Shown: piece after piece, positions 1 to 7,530 of the stretch
Numbering within the stretch: position 1 is the stretch's first letter
How the letters are laid out: every line of letters starts with the position of its first letter
Assembly (NCBI GenBank): GCA_026126105.1
Contig: JAHCJV010000009.1
Span: forward strand, 37,694-101,693
DNA length: 64,000 bases
Direction of reading: 5' to 3'
Origin: Enhydrobacter sp.
GTDB taxonomy: Bacteria; Pseudomonadota; Alphaproteobacteria; Reyranellales; Reyranellaceae
Program-made: the position numbers and the translations under genes
The notes under the pieces: model-generated
Databases searched by the model: none
What the model saw: the letters and a program-made list of their open reading frames with translations, nothing else
Told to the model about the DNA's origin: nothing

Positions 1-711
1 GCAATCTACTCGGTCGTTCATCCCCACCAGCCGGAGCATCTCGAGGAAGTCTGGCTCTGGGCAATCAATTTCTGGCAGAACCTGCAGTTCGATCTCGCTC
101 TCGCTGCGACGTTGGTCGTCGTCGTCTGGGCGCTGCTCAAGCCGACCGATCTGGCGTCCAATCGCCCCTACGCTTACGGGGCAGTTTTCCTGGTGCTGCT
201 GGCGCTGTCGCCACTGCTCGCCCTGACCGACGGGCTCGTCCGTCCGCTCGCCAAGTCGCAGTATGTTGCGCGCACGGTGAGCGGGTTGATCATCGCAACG
301 ATGGTCGTGGTGTGCGTCGCCTATCGCGCTACGCCGGCTGTGCGCCTGCCGTTGTTCGAGGTGCTGCGCCAGCCAAGCGCGGCCAAGCGGCTGCTGTCCT
401 ACGCGTTCGTCATGCTGCTCGCAGGAGTGCCCGCCGACCTGCAGCTGACCCAGTCGTGGATCGGCTACCTCGATGCAATCCGCACCACCATCCAGTCGCG
501 CAGCGGGGTCATCCCGGTCGAGGACACGCCACTGGCGCGACCGCCTCATTCGTTGTTTGTCGAGGACTGGGTGCTTACCACCCAGAGCGTAGTGATGCGC
601 GGTAAGCCATCCAACGGAGTCATCGCCCCACGTCGGTCTTACGGTGACGCATGGGTGCCGTTCCCGCCGGAGGAGCTGCCGAACATGGGCCGCTTCTACT
701 GGCGCGACTAG
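1..711 (+). CDS. Multi-pass membrane protein, C-terminal part (5' end outside window)
   Basis: The reading frame is open from base 1 with no stop until TAG at 709-711, so the gene starts upstream of the window; a TTG at 112 is internal, not a credible start. The visible 236 residues hold about four hydrophobic segments, then a soluble tail that starts near the motif FEVLRQPSAAKRL and ends FYWRD. The adjacent gene (718-2064) is a clear paralogue: both share WxFWQNLQF, VLRQPxxAxRL, a YLxxxRxxxxxRxG segment, PHxLFxxDW, and a C-terminal GxF.W ending. The function is not recognisable; the layout resembles uncharacterised polytopic inner-membrane proteins of the glycosyltransferase-C type, but I see no diagnostic motif. 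Confidence 0.85.
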   Translation, partial: AIYSVVHPHQPEHLEEVWLWAINFWQNLQFDLALAATLVVVVWALLKPTDLASNRPYAYGAVFLVLLALSPLLALTDGLVRPLAKSQYVARTVSGLIIATMVVVCVAYRATPAVRLPLFEVLRQPSAAKRLLSYAFVMLLAGVPADLQLTQSWIGYLDAIRTTIQSRSGVIPVEDTPLARPPHSLFVEDWVLTTQSVVMRGKPSNGVIAPRRSYGDAWVPFPPEELPNMGRFYWRD

Positions 712-717
712 CGCGGG

Positions 718-2064
718 ATGTCACCCGCGGTCGTCTATCGGGGCACCATCCTGCTGCTGTGGGGGCTGGCGGCTTGGAACGCGTTCGCCTGCCGCGGGCT
801 GTTCTGGGACGGCGCCTCTTTCCTCGCGAACCTGTTGGAGACCGGGAGCTTCCACGACTTCTATCCCGCCCGCGCCCACGTCGCCTGGCTGACACAATGG
901 CCCGTGCTCCTGTTGGTCCGCGTCGGAGTCGACAATGTTCATGTCCTCGCGATCGTCTTCTCAGCCACGTTGCTCGCGGTGCCGGCCGCTCTCTACCATC
1001 TCGCTCTGGCCCGAGTGCGCGACGAGGGGGCGTTGCTCGCCGCAGGGATTGCGGTGGTCGGTGTCGTCTACCTGCCGACCAGCTTCTTCATCGTCGGCGA
1101 GTACAACATCACCTACGCGGCGGTGACGGCCGCCGTTGCAGTCGCGCTTACCGGCCCGACCGGGAAGAGGCGAGACGGCGCGCTGTTGCTGGCACTCGGC
1201 CTGCTCTGCATCGCCGCCTATGAGGCGATGATCTATCTCGGGCCTCTGGGCGCAGCGATTGTCGCCTGGTCGGCGCGCCGCGAGAGCGAGCCAGTCGCGC
1301 GTCTGCTTGCACTCGCGGCTGCACTTGCCTTCCTCGGCGGCGCGGTCGTCGCGGGCAGCACAGTCATCGACTATTGGAGCCACGAGCACTTCGCCAAGGT
1401 GCGCGGCTCGACCTGGGAGTTCTGGCAGAACCTGCAGTTCGTCATCGCGCTGGCGGGTTTCGGGATCGTCGCGCTCATATCCCTGGTCGCGCCGGGCTGG
1501 CTTGCGGGCTGGGGGCCGGTCTCCGTGGCGCTGATCATCGGTGCCGTGTTGGCATCCACGCCGTGGTTTCGCCTGCTGATCGGTCCCGAGTCCATGATCT
1601 TTCCGCCGGCGCACTACCTGGCGCGCTCCGCGGCAGGCGGGCTGCTGGCGGTCCTTCTTTCGGCAATGTGGCTGCACGTCGCCTGGCCGGAGGCGCGCTG
1701 GCGACTGCTGGTGGTCCTGCGTCAGCCAATCGTCGCGCGGCGCCTCGCGACCGCGATGTTTGTGCTGGTTCTTGCCGGTGCCGTTCCCGATCTTGCGCTG
1801 TCGCGCTACTGGGCCGATTACCTCGGCTGGTTCCGCAGCGTCGTGACCACACGGACCGGCATAGTTTACGCTGAGGAGCTGCCGATGCGGGAATGGCCCC
1901 ATCGCCTGTTCGCGCAGGACTGGACCTATCCTGCCCTCAGTGCCCTACTGCGCAGTGCGCCGGGCCAGGCAATCGTCGTGACTCGCAACGACTACCGCAG
2001 CAACCCGCCCTTCGATCCGTCGTGCGGGACGGTGCCCCGCCTTACCGGTTTCCGCTGGCCTTAG
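718..2064 (+). CDS. Multi-pass inner-membrane protein, tandem paralogue of the preceding gene
   Basis: 448 residues starting at ATG 718, six bases after the stop of its upstream paralogue, so the two are almost certainly co-transcribed. About eight to ten hydrophobic segments run through residues 1-365, followed by a soluble C-terminal tail of about 85 residues. An acidic/aromatic N-terminal loop (LFWDGASFLAN, near residue 25) sits where GT-C-type enzymes carry their catalytic Asp, but this is only suggestive. The gene ends by convergent overlap with the carboxyltransferase gene: the stops TAG (2062-2064) and, on the other strand, TAA (2063-2061) share bases. Function unknown. Confidence 0.88.
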   Translation: MSPAVVYRGTILLLWGLAAWNAFACRGLFWDGASFLANLLETGSFHDFYPARAHVAWLTQWPVLLLVRVGVDNVHVLAIVFSATLLAVPAALYHLALARVRDEGALLAAGIAVVGVVYLPTSFFIVGEYNITYAAVTAAVAVALTGPTGKRRDGALLLALGLLCIAAYEAMIYLGPLGAAIVAWSARRESEPVARLLALAAALAFLGGAVVAGSTVIDYWSHEHFAKVRGSTWEFWQNLQFVIALAGFGIVALISLVAPGWLAGWGPVSVALIIGAVLASTPWFRLLIGPESMIFPPAHYLARSAAGGLLAVLLSAMWLHVAWPEARWRLLVVLRQPIVARRLATAMFVLVLAGAVPDLALSRYWADYLGWFRSVVTTRTGIVYAEELPMREWPHRLFAQDWTYPALSALLRSAPGQAIVVTRNDYRSNPPFDPSCGTVPRLTGFRWP

Positions 2065-3611
2065 GGCCTCATGCCAAACCGGCTGGGCCCTGAGCCGCGC
2101 ACCGGGGCAGCCAATTCGACGAACTCGCAGAGGATCTTGCGGGTGTCGCGCGGGTCGATGATCTCCTCGATCCAGAAGGTCTCGGCGCTGCGGAACGGCG
2201 AGCGCAGCTTGTTCAGCCGTTCCTCGATCTCGGCCATCTTGGCTTTGGGATCGTCGGCCTCGGCGATGTCGGCGCGGTAGGCGGCCTCGATGCCGCCTTC
2301 GAGCGGCAGCGAGCCCCAGCGGCCCGACGGCCACGCATAGCGCCAGTTCAGCCGCCCGCCGTTCTGGTGTGCCGCGCCCGCGACGCCGAAGGCATTGCGG
2401 ATGATGAAGCTGCACCATGGCACGGTGGTCTGGAACATGGCCGACATGGCACGCACGCCCTGGCGGATCACGCCGCTCTTCTCCGCCTCGAGCCCGATAA
2501 GGAAGCCGGGACAGTCGCAGAAATAGACGACCGGCATATGGAAGGTCTCGGCCGTGTCGACGAAGCGGGCGACCTTCTGGCACGCATCGGCCGTCCAGCC
2601 GCCGCCATAGAACATCGGGTCGCTCGCCATCACCGCGATCGGCCAGCCGTCGACACGCGCGAAGCCGGTGACGACCGAGCGGCCGTAGAGCCTGCCCATC
2701 TCGAAGAAGCTGCCTTGATCGACGACCTTCTCGATGATCGGCCGGATGCGATAGACCTTGCGGATGTCGCGCGGGATGGCATCGAACAGGGACTCCTCGC
2801 GACGGCCCGCGGAATCGGTGATCGGGCCGCGCGGCGGCACGTCGTAGACCGACGAGGGCAGGTACGAGAGGAAGCGGCGGGCCGCGGCGAAAGCCTCGTC
2901 CTCGCTGTCGGTCGCTTCGTCGATCGCTCCGGCGCGCAATTGAATCTCCCAGCCACCCAACTCCTGCTTGTCGTATTGCTTGGGGCTGAGGCGGTTCACG
3001 ACGGGGGGGCCGGCGACGAACATCGCCGAGATCTCCTTCACCATCACCGAGTAGTGCGTGGCCGCGAGCCGCGCCGCCCCCAGACCGGCAACGGAGCCCA
3101 GACCCAGGCCCACCGTAGGCACGGTGGCCATGTTCTGCACCACCATCTCCCAGCCGCGCACGCCCGGCACATTGGCGCGGCCGGTGGTCTCGATCGTCTT
3201 GACCGATCCTCCCCCGCCCGAGCCCTCGATAATGCGGATCAGCGGCACGCGATACTGGTTGGCGTAGCGCTCGATGAAGAGATCCTTTTCCTTGATCGTG
3301 GCGTCGGCCGAGCCGCCGCGCACGGTGAAGTCGTCGCCGGTCACCGCGACGTGCCGCCCGTCGATCTTCGCGCGGCCCATGACTGCGTTGGCCGGCATCA
3401 GGTGGACCAGGTCGTTCTTGCCATCATATTCGGCCTTGCCGGCGATGCTGCCGACCTCGCGGAACGAATCCTTGTCGACCAGCCGATCGATGCGCTCGCG
3501 CACCGTGAGGCGGCCACCATCGTGCTGGCGCTTGACCTTGTCGGCGCCCCCCATCTGCCGTGCCATCGCCTGCCGCCGCCGCAGCTCGTCCATTTCCGGT
3601 TGCCAGCTCAT
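2061..3611 (-). CDS. Acyl-CoA carboxylase carboxyltransferase (beta) subunit
   Basis: 516 residues, the usual length of biotin-dependent acyl-CoA carboxylase beta subunits (propionyl-, acetyl- or methylcrotonyl-CoA type), which move CO2 from carboxybiotin onto an acyl-CoA. Two crotonase-fold halves are visible. The N half has an EGSGGGG oxyanion/CoA loop at about 130-135, and the C half has FCDCPGFLIG near 365 and GVAGAAHQ near 410. The N-terminal signature RERIDRLVDKDSF is typical. No biotin carboxylase or biotin-carrier gene lies nearby, so the partner must be encoded elsewhere; acyl specificity cannot be read from the sequence. It is divergent from the kinase at 3721. Confidence 0.9.
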   Translation of the reverse strand: MSWQPEMDELRRRQAMARQMGGADKVKRQHDGGRLTVRERIDRLVDKDSFREVGSIAGKAEYDGKNDLVHLMPANAVMGRAKIDGRHVAVTGDDFTVRGGSADATIKEKDLFIERYANQYRVPLIRIIEGSGGGGSVKTIETTGRANVPGVRGWEMVVQNMATVPTVGLGLGSVAGLGAARLAATHYSVMVKEISAMFVAGPPVVNRLSPKQYDKQELGGWEIQLRAGAIDEATDSEDEAFAAARRFLSYLPSSVYDVPPRGPITDSAGRREESLFDAIPRDIRKVYRIRPIIEKVVDQGSFFEMGRLYGRSVVTGFARVDGWPIAVMASDPMFYGGGWTADACQKVARFVDTAETFHMPVVYFCDCPGFLIGLEAEKSGVIRQGVRAMSAMFQTTVPWCSFIIRNAFGVAGAAHQNGGRLNWRYAWPSGRWGSLPLEGGIEAAYRADIAEADDPKAKMAEIEERLNKLRSPFRSAETFWIEEIIDPRDTRKILCEFVELAAPVRGSGPSRFGMRP

Positions 3612-3720
3612 CTCGATGCATCCCCGGTAAGTCGTTCAAACGTCTCCAACCCTTCCCGTTCGTACCAACGCCGACCCGGAGCGGCTACACTGAAAGCGGT
3701 CGGGTCGGGGGAGGTGACCG

Positions 3721-4239
3721 ATGGACGAAAAGGCGAACGGGCCGGGCGCGATGCTCCATCTGATCTGCGGCAAGATCGCCGCCGGGAAATCGACACTCGC
3801 CGCAGAGCTCGCGTCGCGGCCGGCCACGATTCGGATTAGCGAGGATGCCTGGCTCTCCTGTCTATACAAGGACGAGCAGAAGACGATCGAGGATTACGTG
3901 CGCAATTCGCGCCGGCTGCGCGAGGTGATGGGCGACCATGTCGTGAGGCTGCTGCAGGCGGGCCTATCGGTGGTGCTCGATTTTCCGGCCAACACACCGG
4001 CCAGCCGGCAGTGGATGCGCAGCCTGTTCGAACGGGCCGGCGCGAGCCATCGCCTGCACTTCCTCGACGTGCCGGACGATGTCTGCAAGGCGCGGCTGCG
4101 GGAGCGCAACGCCGCCGGCACGCACGCCTTCAACGCCACCGACGCGGAGTTCGACCTGTTCACGAGCTACTTCGTGCCGCCCTCGGCAGACGAGCGCTTC
4201 GATGTCGAGACCTACCGGCCGATGGCCTCTCGCTCGTAG
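3721..4239 (+). CDS. P-loop kinase-like ATPase (AAA_33/zeta-toxin type)
   Basis: 172 residues. A Walker A motif GKIAAGKST lies at residues 17-25, followed by RISEDAW, where small-molecule kinases place the catalytic Asp. LSVVLDFPANT resembles a Walker B strand, and RLRERN is a lid-like arginine-rich segment. These features fit the AAA_33 group of small P-loop kinases that phosphorylate nucleotides, sugars, antibiotics or tRNA ends. The start is supported by a purine-rich ribosome site GGGGGAGG seven bases before ATG 3721. The last 28 bases overlap the 3' end of the convergent pxpC gene. The substrate is unknown. Confidence 0.8.
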   Translation: MDEKANGPGAMLHLICGKIAAGKSTLAAELASRPATIRISEDAWLSCLYKDEQKTIEDYVRNSRRLREVMGDHVVRLLQAGLSVVLDFPANTPASRQWMRSLFERAGASHRLHFLDVPDDVCKARLRERNAAGTHAFNATDAEFDLFTSYFVPPSADERFDVETYRPMASRS

Positions 4240-5261
4240 ACGATGCCGTCGATCAGGTTCTCTTCGTAGAGCCGCGCGAGATCGATGCCGCCGGCCGGGC
4301 GAGCAACCTGCAAATTGGCGATGGCGCGGGCGAGGCGGGTTTCCTGCTCTCGGCGCAGGGCCTCGGCTTCCTCCACCGTAACGGCGGTGAAGCGGACCGT
4401 GCGGCCGGGCAGCAGGCGACCCAGCCGAGGCAGGTCAACGGACGCGACCGTGGCGATCTTGGAATAACCGCCGACGGTCTGGCGGTCCGCCAGCAACACG
4501 ATCGGCAGGCCTGCGCCCGGCACCTGGATCGCGCCCGGCCCGATACCGTCGGAGATGATGTCGGCGCCCTTCGCGTGCTCGATGGTCGGCCCCTCGAAGC
4601 GGATGCCCATGCGGTCGGCTTCCTTGGAAACCTTGTACTCGGCGGTGACGAAGGTCTGGCGGCCGGCTTCCGTGAAATAGTCGTCCTGCGGGCCCCACAC
4701 CACGCGGATCGGTCCGCTACCATAGTCGAAAGGTCCGCCGAGCTTGCGATCGTAAGCAGCCGGCGCTTGCTCGAGCGTGAGCGGCAACTCATCGCCGGCG
4801 GCGAGCTTGCGGCCCTCGAAGCCGCCGACGCCGGCGCGAGAGTAGGTCGAGAGGCTGCCCATGAACGGCAGAAGGGCGAAGCCGCCTGACACAGCGAGAT
4901 AGGCGGTGCTCGCTCCATCTATCATGCCGACCCGCAAGACCTGCCCGCGCTTGAGCAGATGCGAACGGTCGGTCTCGAGCGGCTTGGGCGGCGCGCCTTC
5001 GCTCTCGAACAGCGACGGCGACAGCGGACCGACCAGCGCCACGCGCACGGAGTCGGCTTCGACCAGCAGGTCGGGACCCATGACGCCGATCTCGATTCCG
5101 GCCGTGTTCGGCGGATTGCCGGCCAGCGCATTGACGAGCGTGAGGCCGATCCGGTCCATCGCGCCGGCCGTCGGCATGCCGAGCGCCGTGTAGCCAATGC
5201 GGCCGAGGTCCTGTAGCGTGTCGAACAGCCCGGCCCGGACCACTTTCAAGCCGGCGCTCAT
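4212..5261 (-). CDS. pxpC: 5-oxoprolinase subunit PxpC (biotin-dependent carboxyltransferase/KipA family)
   Basis: 349 residues starting at ATG 5261, which overlaps the pxpB stop as ATGA, so translation is probably coupled. PxpC (KipA, AHS2 domain) works with PxpB and PxpA in ATP-dependent cleavage of 5-oxoproline to glutamate. Family hallmarks are the N-terminal VxxAGLFDTLQDLGRxGY, MDRIGLTLVNALAGNP, LAVSGGF, and the late GPGAIQVPGAGLPIVLLADRQTVGGY block (written in parts). An open frame continues upstream to 6311, but that stretch overlaps pxpB and pxpA out of frame and is not coding. The 3' end overlaps the convergent kinase gene by 28 bases. Confidence 0.93.
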   Translation of the reverse strand: MSAGLKVVRAGLFDTLQDLGRIGYTALGMPTAGAMDRIGLTLVNALAGNPPNTAGIEIGVMGPDLLVEADSVRVALVGPLSPSLFESEGAPPKPLETDRSHLLKRGQVLRVGMIDGASTAYLAVSGGFALLPFMGSLSTYSRAGVGGFEGRKLAAGDELPLTLEQAPAAYDRKLGGPFDYGSGPIRVVWGPQDDYFTEAGRQTFVTAEYKVSKEADRMGIRFEGPTIEHAKGADIISDGIGPGAIQVPGAGLPIVLLADRQTVGGYSKIATVASVDLPRLGRLLPGRTVRFTAVTVEEAEALRREQETRLARAIANLQVARPAGGIDLARLYEENLIDGIVYEREAIGR

Positions 5262-5992
5262 GGCGCGATCAACTCGGACCAATCGAGTGTGCCGGCCTCG
5301 ACCTTCCGCGCGATATCGTCGAATTCTGCGCGACCGATCCTCTCGAAGGTGAGCTGGTCGCCCGGCGCCAGGAAGACAGGCTGTTCGCGGCGCTGGTCGA
5401 ACATCCAGAGCGGGGTGCGGCCGATCAGATGCCAGCCGCCTGGGCTTTCGAACGGATAGATCGTCGTCATGTCCATGGCGATCGCCACGGTCGAGCGCGG
5501 CACGCGCACGCGGGGCTGGCTGCGGCGCGAGAGGTAAAGCGAGGGATCGAGTCCCGCGACGTAGGCCAAGCCCGGCATGAAGCCCAGCACATAGACCTTG
5601 AACGCGGAACCAAGGTGGGCGGAGATCACCTGCTCGGGCGTCTTCTTGGTTCGTTCGGCGACCTCGGCCAGGTCGGGCGCGAACTCCTCGCCGTCGTAGC
5701 AGCACGGCATCCGGACCTTCCGGCCGACCGAATCGGCCGACAGGCCGCGCGCGATCAGGGCGTCGATCTGCGGCTGTAGCTCGGCGCGGGTCGCCCGGGC
5801 CGGGTCGTAGCTTACCATCAAGGAGCGCATGGTCGGCACGGTCTCGACCACGCCGGCGAGCCCGCCTGCCGCCTTGGCCTCGCCGATGGCGGCATGCAGC
5901 GCCATGACCTGACCGTTGATCTGGGGCGAGATTTCGTTGCCGAATTCGACGGTAAAGGCCGTGTCGCCGCAGGAGAGGTATCGAACGCTCAC
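5258..5992 (-). CDS. pxpB: 5-oxoprolinase subunit PxpB (KipI/AHS1 family)
   Basis: 244 residues from a GTG start (5992-5990). AHS1/KipI family features are the N-terminal YLSCGDTAFTVEFG and the late PRVRVPRSTVAIA and YPFESPGGWHLIGRTP segments, with FMPGLAYVAG in between. It is the ATP-handling partner of PxpC in the 5-oxoprolinase complex. Its stop overlaps the pxpC start by ATGA. The gene is divergent from pxpA with only 38 bases between the two start codons, an uncommon arrangement, since pxp genes usually run in one direction. Confidence 0.92.
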   Translation of the reverse strand: MSVRYLSCGDTAFTVEFGNEISPQINGQVMALHAAIGEAKAAGGLAGVVETVPTMRSLMVSYDPARATRAELQPQIDALIARGLSADSVGRKVRMPCCYDGEEFAPDLAEVAERTKKTPEQVISAHLGSAFKVYVLGFMPGLAYVAGLDPSLYLSRRSQPRVRVPRSTVAIAMDMTTIYPFESPGGWHLIGRTPLWMFDQRREQPVFLAPGDQLTFERIGRAEFDDIARKVEAGTLDWSELIAP

Positions 5993-6030
5993 GTCTGCTA
6001 GGATAACGGCATCGTTCCAAGGAGTCTTCC

Positions 6031-6828
6031 ATGGCCGCAGGCACCAATACCGGACAGGTCAACATCAACTCCGATCTCGGCGAGAGCTTCGGCCCGTGGG
6101 TGATGGGCAACGACGCCGAGGTATTGAAGATCGTGCGCTCGGCGAACGTCGCCTGCGGCTTCCATGCCAGCGATCCGGTGGTGATGATGGACACCGTCAA
6201 GCTCTGCGCCGCCAACGGCGTCAGCATCGGCGCCCATCCCGGCTTTGCCGACCTGCAGGGCTTTGGCCGCCGGGTGATCAACCTTTCAGTCAAGGAACTC
6301 GAGGCAAACATCGCCTACCAGATCGGTGCGCTGCAGGCGATCGCCGCGTTGCACGGCGCCAAGGTCACGCACATGAAGCCGCACGGCATGATGGCCAACA
6401 TGTCGGCCGATAGCGCCGAGATGTCCGAGGCGATCGCGCGCGCCACCAAGGCGGTCGACCGCGACCTGATCTTCCTCTGCCAGGCCAACACCGAGCAGGG
6501 CAAGGCGGCGCGCAAGTACGGGCTGCGAGCGGCGGAGGAAGTCTTCGCCGACCGCACCTATACCGATTCGGGCATGCTGACCCCGCGCAAGGAAGCCAAC
6601 TCGATGATCAAGGACCCCGCCCAGGCGGTGGCCAGTGTCCGCCGCATGGTCGACGAGCAGGCGATCTATTCGACCTCCGGCAAGCGCATTCCCTGCCAGG
6701 TCGATTCGATCTGCGTCCACGGCGACGGGCCGACGGCGGTGACCGTGTCGAAGGCTGTGCGCGACGGGCTCGAGGCCGCGGGCATCAAGATCGTCCCGCT
6801 GCCGGAGCTGCCAAGCCTGCGGCATTAG
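6031..6828 (+). CDS. pxpA: 5-oxoprolinase subunit PxpA (LamB/YcsF family)
   Basis: 265 residues, close to the 244-260 residue norm of LamB/YcsF proteins, the third component of bacterial 5-oxoprolinase. Recognisable family segments are NINSDLGESFG at the N-terminus, ANVACGFHASDP, GAHPGFADLQGFGRR, HMKPHG, EVFADRTYT and CVHGDG. The ATG at 6031 has AAGGAG seven bases upstream. The gene is divergent from pxpBC across a 38-base gap, so its promoter must overlap that gap or the 5' end of pxpB. Confidence 0.95.
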   Translation: MAAGTNTGQVNINSDLGESFGPWVMGNDAEVLKIVRSANVACGFHASDPVVMMDTVKLCAANGVSIGAHPGFADLQGFGRRVINLSVKELEANIAYQIGALQAIAALHGAKVTHMKPHGMMANMSADSAEMSEAIARATKAVDRDLIFLCQANTEQGKAARKYGLRAAEEVFADRTYTDSGMLTPRKEANSMIKDPAQAVASVRRMVDEQAIYSTSGKRIPCQVDSICVHGDGPTAVTVSKAVRDGLEAAGIKIVPLPELPSLRH

Positions 6829-6961
6829 TCTGACGCGCGCTACCTCGCTAATGTCGAATCCGCTGCCAATCGAGAACAGGTGCGTCAAACGAGACTACAA
6901 CGGATGGTTGCTGTACGTCACTTCAGCGCCCGTGTTTGTTGACACCGGTTCGGGATTGTAG

Positions 6962-6978
6962 GGGAGCGTAGCGCTCCC
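6962..6978 (+). promoter_or_regulatory. Short perfect hairpin just before the start of the 128-aa gene
   Basis: GGGAGCG, loop TAG, CGCTCCC: a seven-base-pair perfect stem ending eight bases before ATG 6987. It occupies the place where the ribosome site should be, so it could limit initiation; no role is shown. Confidence 0.35.
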
Positions 6979-6986
6979 AATCAGAC

Positions 6987-7373
6987 ATGTACGTCGAGCG
7001 GCTGGGGCGCAGCGAAGCGACCGTTGTATTCTCCAGGGAAGAATTGGAGATGTTGTGTCGCGCGATATCCGAAGCTTGCGCCGGAGTGCCGGAACGAGGG
7101 TTCAAGACCCGTGTCTCTATCACACCGGAGGATGCGGAGGAGGCCCACGTCGAGCTTTACGCGATGTTGCAGGACCCAAGAGCGTACGGAGAAAGACACG
7201 TTACTGTGCGGGCTACCGGTCGCGAATTGTTGTTCTTCTGCAGTGTCTTCAACGAAGCTCTCAATGGCATTCGAAAGGCCGCACCAGGGACGGGTACGGA
7301 GACTGATCTCGTGCTAGCCGAAGCAACCCACCACAGGCTCCGCGCCATTTTTCGCGACGTCAACTCGGACTAG
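6987..7373 (+). CDS. Hypothetical small soluble protein
   Basis: 128 residues, no signal peptide and no membrane segment. It is a mixed alpha/beta composition with an acidic middle (TPEDAEEAHVELYAML) and a C-terminal helix ending FRDVNSD. I recognise no domain. It stands alone between pxpA and the molybdenum hydroxylase gene, with about 157 bases on each side. Codon use looks normal for the region and the frame has GC-rich third positions. The start is uncertain because a hairpin replaces a clear ribosome site. Confidence 0.6.
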   Translation: MYVERLGRSEATVVFSREELEMLCRAISEACAGVPERGFKTRVSITPEDAEEAHVELYAMLQDPRAYGERHVTVRATGRELLFFCSVFNEALNGIRKAAPGTGTETDLVLAEATHHRLRAIFRDVNSD

Positions 7374-7394
7374 CCGAGGGTGAGGCGCCAGCGG

Positions 7395-7413
7395 CGCGAG
7401 CGGAAAGCTCGCG
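7395..7413 (+). terminator. Possible terminator hairpin after the 128-aa gene
   Basis: CGCGAGC, loop GGAAA, GCTCGCG gives a seven-base-pair perfect stem 21 bases after the stop codon. A T-rich run does not follow directly, so intrinsic termination is uncertain. Confidence 0.35.
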
Positions 7414-7530
7414 TCGCTCTCTGTATCGACTTTGCTGACCCCTCTGGCCAACAGGTCGCCTTGTTCGCACTCGCAGCATCGCTATAGTCCGCCAGCGCCC
7501 GTGAGGGCGCGATGGAACGAGGGGTTGCGT

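Noticed and set aside
5262..6311. Upstream extension of the pxpC frame (699 codons in total)
   Set aside because: It overlaps pxpB and the 5' part of pxpA out of frame, is not protein-like, and the ATGA-coupled start at 5261 gives the normal PxpC length.
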